Of a DNA stretch of 12,599 nt, positions 6,034-12,599 are shown in pieces. A program made the position numbers and the translations under genes. The first letter of the stretch is position 1, and each line of letters opens with the position of its first letter. Under the pieces are notes generated by a model, which worked only from the letters and a program-made list of their open reading frames with translations, was not told the origin of the DNA and made no database searches. Source of the stretch: an uncultured Lachnospiraceae bacterium (GTDB lineage: Bacteria > Bacillota > Clostridia > Lachnospirales > Lachnospiraceae); NCBI GenBank assembly GCA_948441955.1, contig CAOJQZ010000067.1, forward strand, positions 1-12,599, read 5' to 3'.

Positions 6034-6062
6034 TTGCTTTTTAGATGTACCTTTGGTACAGT
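6034..6062 (+). promoter_or_regulatory. Candidate promoter of the DUF1292 gene
   Basis: TTGCTT (6034-6039) and TACAGT (6057-6062) are separated by 17 nt, giving a leader of about 30 nt that includes the ribosome binding site. Each box matches four of six consensus bases. A palindrome overlaps the spacer and -10. Confidence 0.4.
6046..6060. promoter_or_regulatory. Palindrome TGTACC-TTT-GGTACA, possible operator
   Basis: The two 6-bp arms are perfect, with 3 nt between them. The site lies in the divergent intergenic region and covers most of the -10 of the candidate rightward promoter, a usual place for a repressor to bind. The cognate regulator is not in the window and the function is inferred. 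Confidence 0.35.
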
Positions 6063-6099
6063 TAAAGTATCTTGATATACATGAAAAGGAGACTGGCCT

Positions 6100-6414
6100 A
6101 TGAGCGAATTAATGAACCACGCTGCCGGCGATGAGCTTATTACTGTTACTCTGACCCTGGATAATGATGAAATTGTAGACTGTGCCGTGCTTACTACATA
6201 CAATGCCGGAGAAAGGGAATATATTGCTCTCCTTCCTCTGAATGATGAAGGTGAGCCCGACACCGGAGACGTTTACCTCTACCGATATAGAGAGGAAAAT
6301 GGTGAACCTCTGCTTGAAAACATTGATGATGACGAAGAATATGAAATTGCCGCCGACGCATTTGACGCGTGGATGGACGAACAGGATTTTGAAGAATTAG
6401 ACGCTGACGAATAA
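6100..6414 (+). CDS. DUF1292 domain-containing protein
   Basis: This 104-residue cytosolic protein matches the small acidic DUF1292 family widespread in Firmicutes, whose function is unknown. A conserved-looking beta-rich core (ITVTLTLDNDEIVDCAVLTT, then YIALLPL and VYLYRYRE) is followed by an acidic helix EEYEIAADAFDAWM. Thirty-four of 104 residues are Asp or Glu, with only three Arg and no Lys. AAGGAG sits 8 nt before the ATG. In many Clostridia this family lies near the mreB/ruvX or alaS regions, which is not so here. It is the only gene of the window on the plus strand. Its last 18 nt overlap the 3' end of the convergent helicase gene, and its terminator lies within that gene. Confidence 0.9.
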   Translation: MSELMNHAAGDELITVTLTLDNDEIVDCAVLTTYNAGEREYIALLPLNDEGEPDTGDVYLYRYREENGEPLLENIDDDEEYEIAADAFDAWMDEQDFEELDADE

Positions 6415-8238
6415 CTCTCTTATAAAACGGGAAGGGCTTGTGCTTTTTCCGTTTTTTTCTTTCACATAGCTGATAATAAGCTTGTGCTTTGCCCTTGTCA
6501 TGGCGACATAAAAAAGCCGCCTCTCCTCTTCTATCTCTTCTTCTGTCTGTGCTTTTTTATATGGAATCACCCCTTCATTTCCCTGGACAATAAAGACGAT
6601 CTCATATTCCAGGCCTTTTGCTCCATGCATGGTGAGAAATGTAACTGCACGATCCGGTTTCCTATTTATCGTCCCTGCTTTCATCATGCATTTTGTCTTC
6701 TCAACATGAGAAAGCCATGTATCCAGAGTGCTTATATTTCCCGCCCTTTCTTGAATCTCATCGAGTATTTCTTTTATTTCATCATAGTTCAGCCCACGGT
6801 ATGAGGCATATTCCTTCAGAAATTCATCATAACCAATGTACCTTCTTATATATTGAATGGCTGCATAAGGTGTTTTTCCCTTTATCATCTCCATATCCTG
6901 CTCAAACCGGCCGATCCGTTCCTGCATCCAGTCCTTGTCCCAGTAAAACCGCCGCAGTTCCTCATAAGATGCTTTTCCCTCCGCCATACTCTCTCTCGAA
7001 ATATAGCGTTTCGGACGATTTGCAATTCTTATCATATCGCTTCTTGTATATCTTCCCAGAGAAAGTCTGAAATAGCATTCCATATCTGTACATGTAAAAT
7101 GCTCATAAATATGCTCTACATGCTCTTTCATATAAAATGGAATCTGGCATTCTGCAAAGGTTTCCGACAATATTCTGGCATCCGGCGCCGTACGGTACAA
7201 AACTGCCATTTGTTCAGCCGGAACTCCCTGTTCTGTATATTCCCTGTATTTTTTTATAATATACCTGCTTTCCTCCAGGGAATCCTTTACTTCCTGAATA
7301 TGTATTGTTTCTTCTGCTCTCTGACAGGTACGTATCTTTTTCTCATACCGGCATTTATTGTGTGAAATTACACGCGAGGCCCCATTTACAATATGCGCGG
7401 TAGAACGATAATTAATATTAAGAAAAATCTTTTCTGCTTCTGGGTAATCCTGCATAAACACATGCATAATTCCCGGTCTGGCCCCCCGGAATCCATAAAT
7501 AGACTGATCGTCGTCTCCCACAACAAACAGATTATTCTCAGGCGCTGCAAGAAGACGGATAACATCATACTGTATCTGATTGATATCTTGAAATTCATCT
7601 ACCAGAATGTACCGGAATTTTTGCTGCCACTTTTTAAGGAGATCCGGACGTTTTAGGAACAATTCCCGGCACAGAAGCAGCATATCCTCAAAATCAATCT
7701 TGTTTACTCTCCTCTTCTCTTCTTCATAACGGCAGAATAATTCTCTGAACGGCAACACTCCATATCTGGCAGATTCATATGTCTCTATATTAAAACCATT
7801 GTTTTTAACATTTCCTATCGCTTCTGAAAGGTCTTTAAGAAATTCCTTTTCCTCCGCTCCCTCCGGTATTTCCTTCCACTCCATCTCCGCTGCAGTCTGT
7901 TTTAGTAAATTATACTTTTCCTCTTCCAGAAGAAGATTAGACTGGTTCAGACCATACGCCCATTTAAGAATTCCGTAATATATTCCATGAAATGTCCCAA
8001 AGGTTACCGGCAGAACGGCAGAACCCATTACCCTTTGGAATCGTTGTTTCATTTCTTTTGCGGCATATTTCGTAAAGGTAATGACCAGAATTTCTTCTGG
8101 TCTTACCTTATACGTTTTAATCAAGTATTCTATTCTTTTTGCAATTGTAAGAGTTTTTCCCGAACCGGGACCTGCAAGGACCAGACATGGTCCATCCTTA
8201 TGCGAAACAGCTTTATGCTGGGCTTCGTTCAGACTCAT
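6397..8238 (-). CDS. UvrD/Rep/PcrA-type ATP-dependent DNA helicase
   Basis: The 613-residue protein has the superfamily 1A helicase motifs in order: Q motif LNEAQHKAV (3-11), Walker A GPGSGKT (23-29), Ia VITFTKYAAKEM (52-63), Ib GTFHG (81-85), II VDEFQD (213-218), III GDDDQSIYGFRGA (241-253), IV INYRS (275-279), V LTMHGAKGLEY (535-545) and VI RRLFYVAMTRAK (573-584). It should unwind DNA 3' to 5' during repair or restart. It is shorter than PcrA/UvrD (about 720-740) and stops soon after motif VI with no long C-terminal tail, so it may be a paralogue and not the main UvrD/PcrA. AAGGGG precedes the ATG, which lies 10 nt after the gltX stop, so the two are probably cotranscribed. Its 3' end overlaps the convergent DUF1292 gene by 18 nt. 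Confidence 0.93.
   Translation of the reverse strand: MSLNEAQHKAVSHKDGPCLVLAGPGSGKTLTIAKRIEYLIKTYKVRPEEILVITFTKYAAKEMKQRFQRVMGSAVLPVTFGTFHGIYYGILKWAYGLNQSNLLLEEEKYNLLKQTAAEMEWKEIPEGAEEKEFLKDLSEAIGNVKNNGFNIETYESARYGVLPFRELFCRYEEEKRRVNKIDFEDMLLLCRELFLKRPDLLKKWQQKFRYILVDEFQDINQIQYDVIRLLAAPENNLFVVGDDDQSIYGFRGARPGIMHVFMQDYPEAEKIFLNINYRSTAHIVNGASRVISHNKCRYEKKIRTCQRAEETIHIQEVKDSLEESRYIIKKYREYTEQGVPAEQMAVLYRTAPDARILSETFAECQIPFYMKEHVEHIYEHFTCTDMECYFRLSLGRYTRSDMIRIANRPKRYISRESMAEGKASYEELRRFYWDKDWMQERIGRFEQDMEMIKGKTPYAAIQYIRRYIGYDEFLKEYASYRGLNYDEIKEILDEIQERAGNISTLDTWLSHVEKTKCMMKAGTINRKPDRAVTFLTMHGAKGLEYEIVFIVQGNEGVIPYKKAQTEEEIEEERRLFYVAMTRAKHKLIISYVKEKNGKSTSPSRFIRELFVSV
6425..6458 (+). terminator. Rho-independent terminator of the DUF1292 gene
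   Basis: AAACGG (6425-6430) pairs with CCGTTT (6449-6454), with further A-U and G-U pairs inward, and runs into a seven-T tract (6452-6458). It starts 10 nt after the stop codon and lies wholly inside the antisense helicase coding region. Confidence 0.7.
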
Positions 8239-8248
8239 CTGTTTCCCC

Positions 8249-9709
8249 TTATTTACTCAGCTTATCAATTCCTGCCCTGATTCTTCTTATAGATTCCTCT
8301 TTTCCAAGAATTTCCATAATCTCCGTAGCGCCTCCAGGCGTATTCTGTTTACCGGACACTGCTGTCCTCACCGGCCACATAACAAACCCGGTTTTATACC
8401 CTTTCTTGTCTACATAATCCTTCAGCACTGCAAACAAGGCGTCATTGCTAAAGTCTTCCTGCGCTTCAAGAAGGGGGCAGATTTCCTTTAATACCTCCAG
8501 AGAGCTATGTTCATTCGTTTTCATTTTCTTATGGCAGAACATTGCTGTATCATATTCCGGAAGCTCCTCAAAGAAATCAATCTGATCTTTTATGTCAGGG
8601 AATACCTCTATCCTTGTCTTTACGAGAGCAGCTATCTTCCTAAGATCACAGGCCCTTGTAACAGTCTCCTTAATATAAGGCTCAGCCATGTTATAGAAAC
8701 GTTCAAACTCCATTGCCTTTAAATATTCGCTGTTCATCCATCTAAGCTTTACGATATCAAATACTGCCGGCGATTTGCTCATATGACAATAATCAAATTC
8801 CCGGACAAGCTCCTGAAGTGAAAAAATTTCCTGATTACCGGCCGGACACCACCCAAGGAGAGCTACGTAGTTTACTACCGCCTCCGTCACAAATCCCTGG
8901 TCAATCAGATCTTCATAGGAGGAGTGGTCGCAGCGCTTGCTTAGTTTCTTATGATTTTCATCCGTAATAAGCGGACAGTGCACATAGGTAGGCACCTCCC
9001 ACCCAAAAGCTTCATAAATCTTATTATACTTCGGCGCCGATGACAAATATTCATTTCCACGCACCACATGGGTAATACCCATAAGGTGATCATCAATTAC
9101 ATTTGCAAAATTATACGTCGGATACCCGTCCGATTTTATAAGAATCAGATCCTCCAGCTCCTCATTGGGCACAGTAATATCGCCGTAAATATCATCCTTA
9201 AAGGTTGTTGTGCCTTCCACCGGCATGTTAAACCGAATTACATACGGCTTTCCTTCTGCCAGATTTGCCTCAATCTCCTCTTTCCCAAGGCCAAGGCAGT
9301 GCTTATCATAAACTACAATCTCTGTTCCCCCATCCTCCGAAACACTGCTTTTTAAAGATGCAAGCCGCTCCTTGTCACAAAAACAATAGTAGGCATCCCC
9401 CTGGTCTATCAACTGCTTTGCATACTTAAGATACAGGCCTGACGCATTTCGCTCACTTTGTACATAGGGGCCGACGCCTCCATCCTTATCAGGACCCTCG
9501 TCATGGACAAGTCCTGTTTCCTCAAGGGTATGATAAATGATCTCAAGCGCCCCCTCCACAAAACGCTCCTGATCCGTATCCTCAATCCGAAGCATAAAGT
9601 CGCCGCCCTCATGCTTTGCAATCAGATAGGCGTAAAGAGCCGTTCTCAAATTACCCACATGCATCCTTCCAGTGGGACTCGGAGCAAATCTCGTTCTTAC
9701 TTTACTCAT
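8249..9709 (-). CDS. gltX: Glutamyl-tRNA synthetase
   Basis: The 486-residue class I synthetase charges tRNA with glutamate in the cytosol. RFAPSPTGRMHVGNLRTA (7-24) carries the HIGH-type motif as HVGN, FMLRIEDTD (38-46) is the glutamate/ATP pocket, NVIDDHLMGITHVVRGNE (203-220) follows, and KLSKR (255-259) is the KMSKS-type loop. A zinc site like that of the E. coli enzyme is visible as C109-x-C111 with Y134-x3-C138. Length is normal for the family. I start at the ATG at 9709 because GAGGAG lies 7 nt upstream; an in-frame ATG at 9733 would place this site within the gene. Whether it also charges tRNA-Gln (with GatCAB) cannot be told here. Its promoter lies in the end of the GNAT gene, and the helicase gene follows after 10 nt. 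No T-box leader is present. Confidence 0.97.
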   Translation of the reverse strand: MSKVRTRFAPSPTGRMHVGNLRTALYAYLIAKHEGGDFMLRIEDTDQERFVEGALEIIYHTLEETGLVHDEGPDKDGGVGPYVQSERNASGLYLKYAKQLIDQGDAYYCFCDKERLASLKSSVSEDGGTEIVVYDKHCLGLGKEEIEANLAEGKPYVIRFNMPVEGTTTFKDDIYGDITVPNEELEDLILIKSDGYPTYNFANVIDDHLMGITHVVRGNEYLSSAPKYNKIYEAFGWEVPTYVHCPLITDENHKKLSKRCDHSSYEDLIDQGFVTEAVVNYVALLGWCPAGNQEIFSLQELVREFDYCHMSKSPAVFDIVKLRWMNSEYLKAMEFERFYNMAEPYIKETVTRACDLRKIAALVKTRIEVFPDIKDQIDFFEELPEYDTAMFCHKKMKTNEHSSLEVLKEICPLLEAQEDFSNDALFAVLKDYVDKKGYKTGFVMWPVRTAVSGKQNTPGGATEIMEILGKEESIRRIRAGIDKLSK

Positions 9710-9753
9710 TGTTTCTCTCCTCATATTTCTCATAATTTATCTCGTATTTTGCT

Positions 9754-9783
9754 ATTATAGCATACCTGATTCAAATCCTTCAA
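9754..9783 (-). promoter_or_regulatory. Promoter of gltX inside the GNAT gene end
   Basis: TTGAAG (9783-9778) and an extended -10, TGC followed by TATAAT (9759-9754), are separated by 18 nt. The predicted transcript start is about 35-40 nt before the gltX ATG. The -10 box overlaps the TAA stop codon (9757-9755) of the acetyltransferase gene. Confidence 0.65.
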
Positions 9784-10240
9784 CCTTTTCCGTATCCAGA
9801 TTTTTTTTCAGATAAATCATATCTATGAGCCTTACGCCATCCTCATAGATCGGCTCTTTATAATTATCTACAAAAAAGCCGGCTGCAATATGTGAATTAA
9901 CAAACCCGCAGGACTTATAAAAATCCAGCGTTTTCCTGCTGTCCCCCGTCCCTACATACATCATTTCATACTGTCCGCTGTAATGCCGGCAAATATAGCC
10001 AATCATATATTTTCCATACCCCTGTCTCTGATATTTTAAAGCCGTGGCAATATTCTTAAGCTCACATGCCCCGTTACCGGAAGGTGCTACAACACATACC
10101 GTTAACACATCTCCATTCTTACTCAGAACAAACAGCTCTCCCTCATCCAGATAACGGTCTATCATGTCCTCCTGAGGATCTGCCATAAGGAGCATATCCA
10201 TGTAGTCCCTTTTATTTTCTGTAATCTGCTTTATTTCCAT
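9755..10240 (-). CDS. GNAT family N-acetyltransferase
   Basis: This 161-residue protein has the GNAT acyl-CoA fold. Strand 4 (CELKNIATALKYQ, 59-71) leads to the pyrophosphate-binding loop QRQGYG (71-76) and the following helix KYMIGYICRHY; later YVGTGDSRKTLDFYKSCGF (95-113) gives the typical C-terminal acetyl-CoA side chain contacts and the FYKSCGF motif. The acceptor substrate cannot be read from sequence. GGAGGAGG precedes the ATG. The gene starts 20 nt after the stop of the surface-protein gene and so is probably its second cistron. The gltX promoter overlaps its last codons, and the final segment after about residue 148 (DTEKVEGFESGML) looks like a non-conserved tail. Confidence 0.9.
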   Translation of the reverse strand: MEIKQITENKRDYMDMLLMADPQEDMIDRYLDEGELFVLSKNGDVLTVCVVAPSGNGACELKNIATALKYQRQGYGKYMIGYICRHYSGQYEMMYVGTGDSRKTLDFYKSCGFVNSHIAAGFFVDNYKEPIYEDGVRLIDMIYLKKNLDTEKVEGFESGML

Positions 10241-10260
10241 CTTGCCCTCCTCCTAAATAC

Positions 10261-11256
10261 TTATATATGGTTTTTACGTCCCGGCGGGTATGCCGCTTCT
10301 GTCCCGTCACTATGATATAAAATACCATATTCACTATAATACGCGGGATTCCCCTCCTCAACCTCAAAATACATGAGATTACTTAAGCCATCAAAAACAT
10401 CTGGTGCAATATATGTAATATTGGCCGGAATAAATATCTCCGTGATGCTTTCCTCAAATCCTGCAAAAGCGTCGCTTTCAATACCTATACAGCCGTCAAA
10501 GTCAGGAATACGCAGAAGACCTTCTATAATCGCATCTTCACCTCCGGTACAGCCCGTTATATATCCATAATCATTCGCCGTGAATCCCGGATATTCCTTC
10601 CAGCCCGCATAGATATTGTTTACTTTTGTTCCTGTAGTTATTTTTGAAAATGGTACGGTGCATTCCTGATCCACATACCATCCGTCAAACAGCTTCCCCA
10701 TCCTCTGGGGACATAGCAAGATATCTATTGTAAACATGTCTGCTTCAACGGAAATTTCCGAAAGCTCCGGCTCGCCTCCATTTCCGTGAACATACACCTT
10801 AAGTACAATCGGAGCTGCCGGCTCGCTTTTTGTCGATGTACTTAAGTTTTCATTGTTTTCCTCTTTTATTACGCTGTCCGGGGCTGCCTGGAAATCCGTT
10901 ATCTTCTCTGTCCCTTCATACTCATCCTCCGCTTCATCTGGCAGCGTCCCTATTGATATCAGAGGCATTTCTCCCTCTGTAATTCCTGCCATCCCTATTT
11001 GCGGCGTCACCTTATTTATAGAGCATGGAAACTTTCTATCCGGAATCTCCGCCCTTCTTCTGACAGAATCCTTTGTCTGTACGCATCCTCCTGTGATTTC
11101 TGCCTCTTTCATTCTATTTCTATACTCCGTACTGGAAGTCTGTGCAAATATTCCCAGTACAAACACACATATTACGACCACAATACTCCTTAATAATATT
11201 TCTTTTGGCAGATTTTCTTCAAACACCGGTATCTGTAATCTCAAAATTTCCTCCAT
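10261..11256 (-). CDS. Membrane-anchored surface protein with B-repeat-like and BspA-type LRR domains
   Basis: The 331-residue protein has a short cytosolic N-terminus and one membrane segment (LLRSIVVVICVFVLGIFA, about 21-38). There is no cleavage or lipobox motif, so it is probably an uncleaved anchor with the rest outside. A long low-complexity linker follows (about 39-150). Next comes an InlB B-repeat-like domain (about 152-220) with the typical GKLFDGWYVDQECTVPFSK and IYAGW pattern. Last is a short BspA-type leucine-rich-repeat stretch (about 250-331) with IESDAFAGF, ITEIFIPANITYIAPDVFDG and LMYFEVEEGNPAYYSEYGILY. Only about two repeats are present, few for the family. No sortase motif is seen. 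I start at the ATG at 11256, 8 nt after AAGGTGG; the ATG at 11262 is an alternative, and an upstream in-frame ATG at 11352 lies in the grdD terminator and is not credible. The partner or ligand is unknown. Confidence 0.78.
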   Translation of the reverse strand: MEEILRLQIPVFEENLPKEILLRSIVVVICVFVLGIFAQTSSTEYRNRMKEAEITGGCVQTKDSVRRRAEIPDRKFPCSINKVTPQIGMAGITEGEMPLISIGTLPDEAEDEYEGTEKITDFQAAPDSVIKEENNENLSTSTKSEPAAPIVLKVYVHGNGGEPELSEISVEADMFTIDILLCPQRMGKLFDGWYVDQECTVPFSKITTGTKVNNIYAGWKEYPGFTANDYGYITGCTGGEDAIIEGLLRIPDFDGCIGIESDAFAGFEESITEIFIPANITYIAPDVFDGLSNLMYFEVEEGNPAYYSEYGILYHSDGTEAAYPPGRKNHI

Positions 11257-11283
11257 TATCATTTCCACCTTTCGTTTTTCTCT

Positions 11284-11312
11284 ATTATAAATTCTCTGCC
11301 TTTTGTCTGCAA
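11284..11312 (-). promoter_or_regulatory. Promoter of the surface-protein gene
   Basis: TTGCAG (11312-11307) and a perfect -10 TATAAT (11289-11284) are separated by 17 nt, about 28 nt before the chosen start. The -35 touches the T-tract of the grdD terminator, so this operon is likely independent of grdD. Confidence 0.6.
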
Positions 11313-11352
11313 AAAAAGAAAGTGGCATTACGGCACAACCGCCGAATGCCAC
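11311..11352 (-). terminator. Rho-independent terminator of the grd operon
   Basis: On the minus strand GTGGCATT-CGGC pairs with GCCG-(T)-AATGCCAC, a 12-bp stem with one bulged base and a 6-nt loop. It is followed by TTTCTTTTTTT. It begins 9 nt after the grdD stop codon and marks the operon's end. Confidence 0.9.
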
Positions 11353-11361
11353 CTTCAGGTG

Positions 11362-12516
11362 TTAGTTCACATAACCAGCCTTTTTAAGCTCTTCCTCCGC
11401 TTTCGCAAGATTTGCCTCTGACACACGGACAATCGGACCTGTACATCCCATTCCGCTCTCTGCATAGATATTAATCTTCCAGAGCGCTTTTACTGCATCC
11501 TCTAAGTCCATGACCTCAATTCCTGCAATCTGTGCGGTTACGATTTCCTTCGGAGGCTCCTTTACCTCCTCGGCCGCTCCCGCCGGCTTCTGTGAAGCCT
11601 TCAGTGCGTCTAAGATTTCCTTTAATCCTGCCTTCTTTGCAGCAGCAAATTCTTCCTTCGCCGCCTCAAATACCTTTCCTCTTACAAGCTGTCCTGCGTA
11701 GCGGATTGCATTTGCAATAACCGGCGCGCCGCTTGCTCTTGAAACAATCATAACAAGCTGCTCATAACCCTCTCCGATTCCCGGGCCGTAGCCAAATCCT
11801 GTTGCTTCAAAGCTTCCTCCTGTATGAAAGGAGGAGAGCATCTTCACAAGAATATTTCCAGTAAGGGAATCTGTTACCATAATATCAGGAGATGCCTGCA
11901 GTACGTCGTTTCCTCTCATGACACATCCGCCGTCAGCCCTTCCTGATTCTGCAAATGTGATATCATATCCCTGTTCCTTTAACTGCTTTAATGCCTTCTC
12001 TGTCTGGCGTGCCCCGTCAACATTCAGGATACCTACGCTTGGATGGGCATTTCCGCACGCCTTTGCAGTAATGATTCCATAAATCGCATTTTTAATCATG
12101 CCTTCAATACGGTCTGTGCTGGAGGTACCGGTTGTATTCGCAATAAACATTTCTTTTGCAGCTGCCGGAGTTACACAGCGTCCCACGGTAGATACTCCAA
12201 TGGGGAAGGGGAAGTGCATGGTTACTGCTGCGTCAACCTCGCCGTTTTTCAGCATCTCCTCCATACGGTCATGACCTTCCTCGTCATTTGCCACTTTGAC
12301 CGTGGTAACGCCCTCTGCCTCCAGAGTTCCGATGTAATATACGTCGATTCCGTCCTTCGCCGCCTCTACGGCTGCTTTCATGGAATTTTCCTCTCCATGC
12401 TCACTGCCCATACCAGTAAGAGCTACTTTCGGTCTTTTCCCAAAGCTTCCTGTCTCAAGACCCTGCGCCATCTCCATGAAGGTATCGGCAATCATTCTTT
12501 CAATATTATTTGCCAT
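11362..12516 (-). CDS. grdD: Glycine reductase complex component C, alpha subunit
   Basis: This 384-residue cytosolic protein matches GrdD, which with GrdC forms component C of glycine/sarcosine/betaine reductase. Component C releases the selenoprotein-A-bound acetyl group as acetyl phosphate, which yields ATP by way of acetate kinase. The fold is phosphotransacetylase/PlsX-like, seen in the Gly-rich stretch GILNVDGARQTEKAL (162-176) and MVTDSLTGNILVKML (213-227). Near the C-terminus ESGMGCTGPIVRV (353-365) carries Cys358, which corresponds by position and context to the acetyl-transferring Cys359 described for Eubacterium acidaminophilum GrdD. An Ala/Pro-rich linker (about 305-325) precedes that end. 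AAGGGGG precedes the ATG, 14 nt after the grdC stop. It is the last gene of the operon, followed by a strong terminator. Confidence 0.95.
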   Translation of the reverse strand: MANNIERMIADTFMEMAQGLETGSFGKRPKVALTGMGSEHGEENSMKAAVEAAKDGIDVYYIGTLEAEGVTTVKVANDEEGHDRMEEMLKNGEVDAAVTMHFPFPIGVSTVGRCVTPAAAKEMFIANTTGTSSTDRIEGMIKNAIYGIITAKACGNAHPSVGILNVDGARQTEKALKQLKEQGYDITFAESGRADGGCVMRGNDVLQASPDIMVTDSLTGNILVKMLSSFHTGGSFEATGFGYGPGIGEGYEQLVMIVSRASGAPVIANAIRYAGQLVRGKVFEAAKEEFAAAKKAGLKEILDALKASQKPAGAAEEVKEPPKEIVTAQIAGIEVMDLEDAVKALWKINIYAESGMGCTGPIVRVSEANLAKAEEELKKAGYVN

Positions 12517-12530
12517 TGTAACCGTCCCCC

Positions 12531-12599
12531 TTACTCTGCCATCAGGGAAGCAGCGAAATCTTTCATAGCCTTTGCGATTAATCCTTTTACCTCTTCCTC
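12531..12599 (-). CDS. grdC: Glycine reductase component C, beta subunit, C-terminal end (partial)
   Basis: An open minus-strand frame enters from the right edge and ends at TAA (12533-12531). Only the last 22 residues are visible, including EEVKGLIAKAMKDFAASLM. The tail alone does not identify the protein. The call rests on its position 14 nt before grdD in the same direction, since grdC precedes grdD in known glycine reductase operons. GrdC is a ketoacyl-ACP-synthase-III-like partner of GrdD. The remainder lies outside the window. Confidence 0.72.
   Translation of the reverse strand, partial: EEEVKGLIAKAMKDFAASLMAE

Noticed and set aside
9710..9760. T-box riboswitch before gltX, as many Firmicutes synthetase genes have one.
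   Set aside because: The leader predicted from the promoter is only about 40 nt and carries no T-box sequence or terminator hairpin.
11257..11352. Longer N-terminus for the surface protein beginning at 11352.
   Set aside because: The extension would be encoded by the grdD terminator hairpin and by the promoter, without a ribosome binding site at its start.
11532..11720. Plus-strand Pro/Ser/Leu-rich open frames opposite grdD.
   Set aside because: They are antisense to the Ala/Lys-rich linker of GrdD and their composition is explained by it.
1..12599. CRISPR array, insertion sequence or transposase.
   Set aside because: No regularly spaced repeats and no transposase or integrase motifs were found on either strand.

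Overview
The window looks like the chromosome of an anaerobic Clostridia (Lachnospiraceae-like) bacterium. Ribosome binding sites are GGAGG-type, rho-independent terminators are common, and protein-level resemblance is to Firmicutes families (DUF1292, TraX family, DUF5662). The right edge carries the last genes of a glycine reductase operon, a selenium-dependent Stickland system typical of these anaerobes. This assignment is inferred from gene content; no species can be named.

Left part (1-1845). This stretch is AT-rich and accessory in character. It holds a two-gene cassette on the minus strand (a histidine-phosphatase-fold protein, then a NUDIX hydrolase) and the first codons of another possible minus-strand gene at the left edge. 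Each is preceded by a related hairpin element: a 21-nt direct repeat, 19 of 21 identical, with one compensatory base-pair change, about 106-107 nt before the start codon. The stretch abuts the 3' end of a tRNA-Leu gene (1846-1930), a classic integration point, so it may be an integrated island.

Centre (1996-5952). Four tightly spaced minus-strand genes probably form one operon: a sugar-binding lipoprotein, a GH13/GlgX-like protein that has lost every canonical catalytic residue, a TraX-family membrane protein and a DUF5662 protein. No ABC permease or ATPase lies next to the binding protein. Divergent from this operon is a small acidic DUF1292 gene (6100-6414). Its 3' end overlaps the 3' end of a UvrD/PcrA-type helicase gene, and its terminator lies inside the helicase coding region.

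Right part (6397-12599). gltX and the helicase form a pair, with a promoter embedded in the end of the preceding GNAT acetyltransferase gene. That acetyltransferase follows a membrane-anchored surface protein with a B-repeat-like and a BspA-like leucine-rich-repeat domain. Finally grdD (complete) and grdC (C-terminus only) end in a strong terminator. All genes except the DUF1292 gene are on the minus strand.

The items most worth attention are the catalytically dead GH13 protein beside an orphan sugar-binding protein, and the paired hairpin leaders with covariation.
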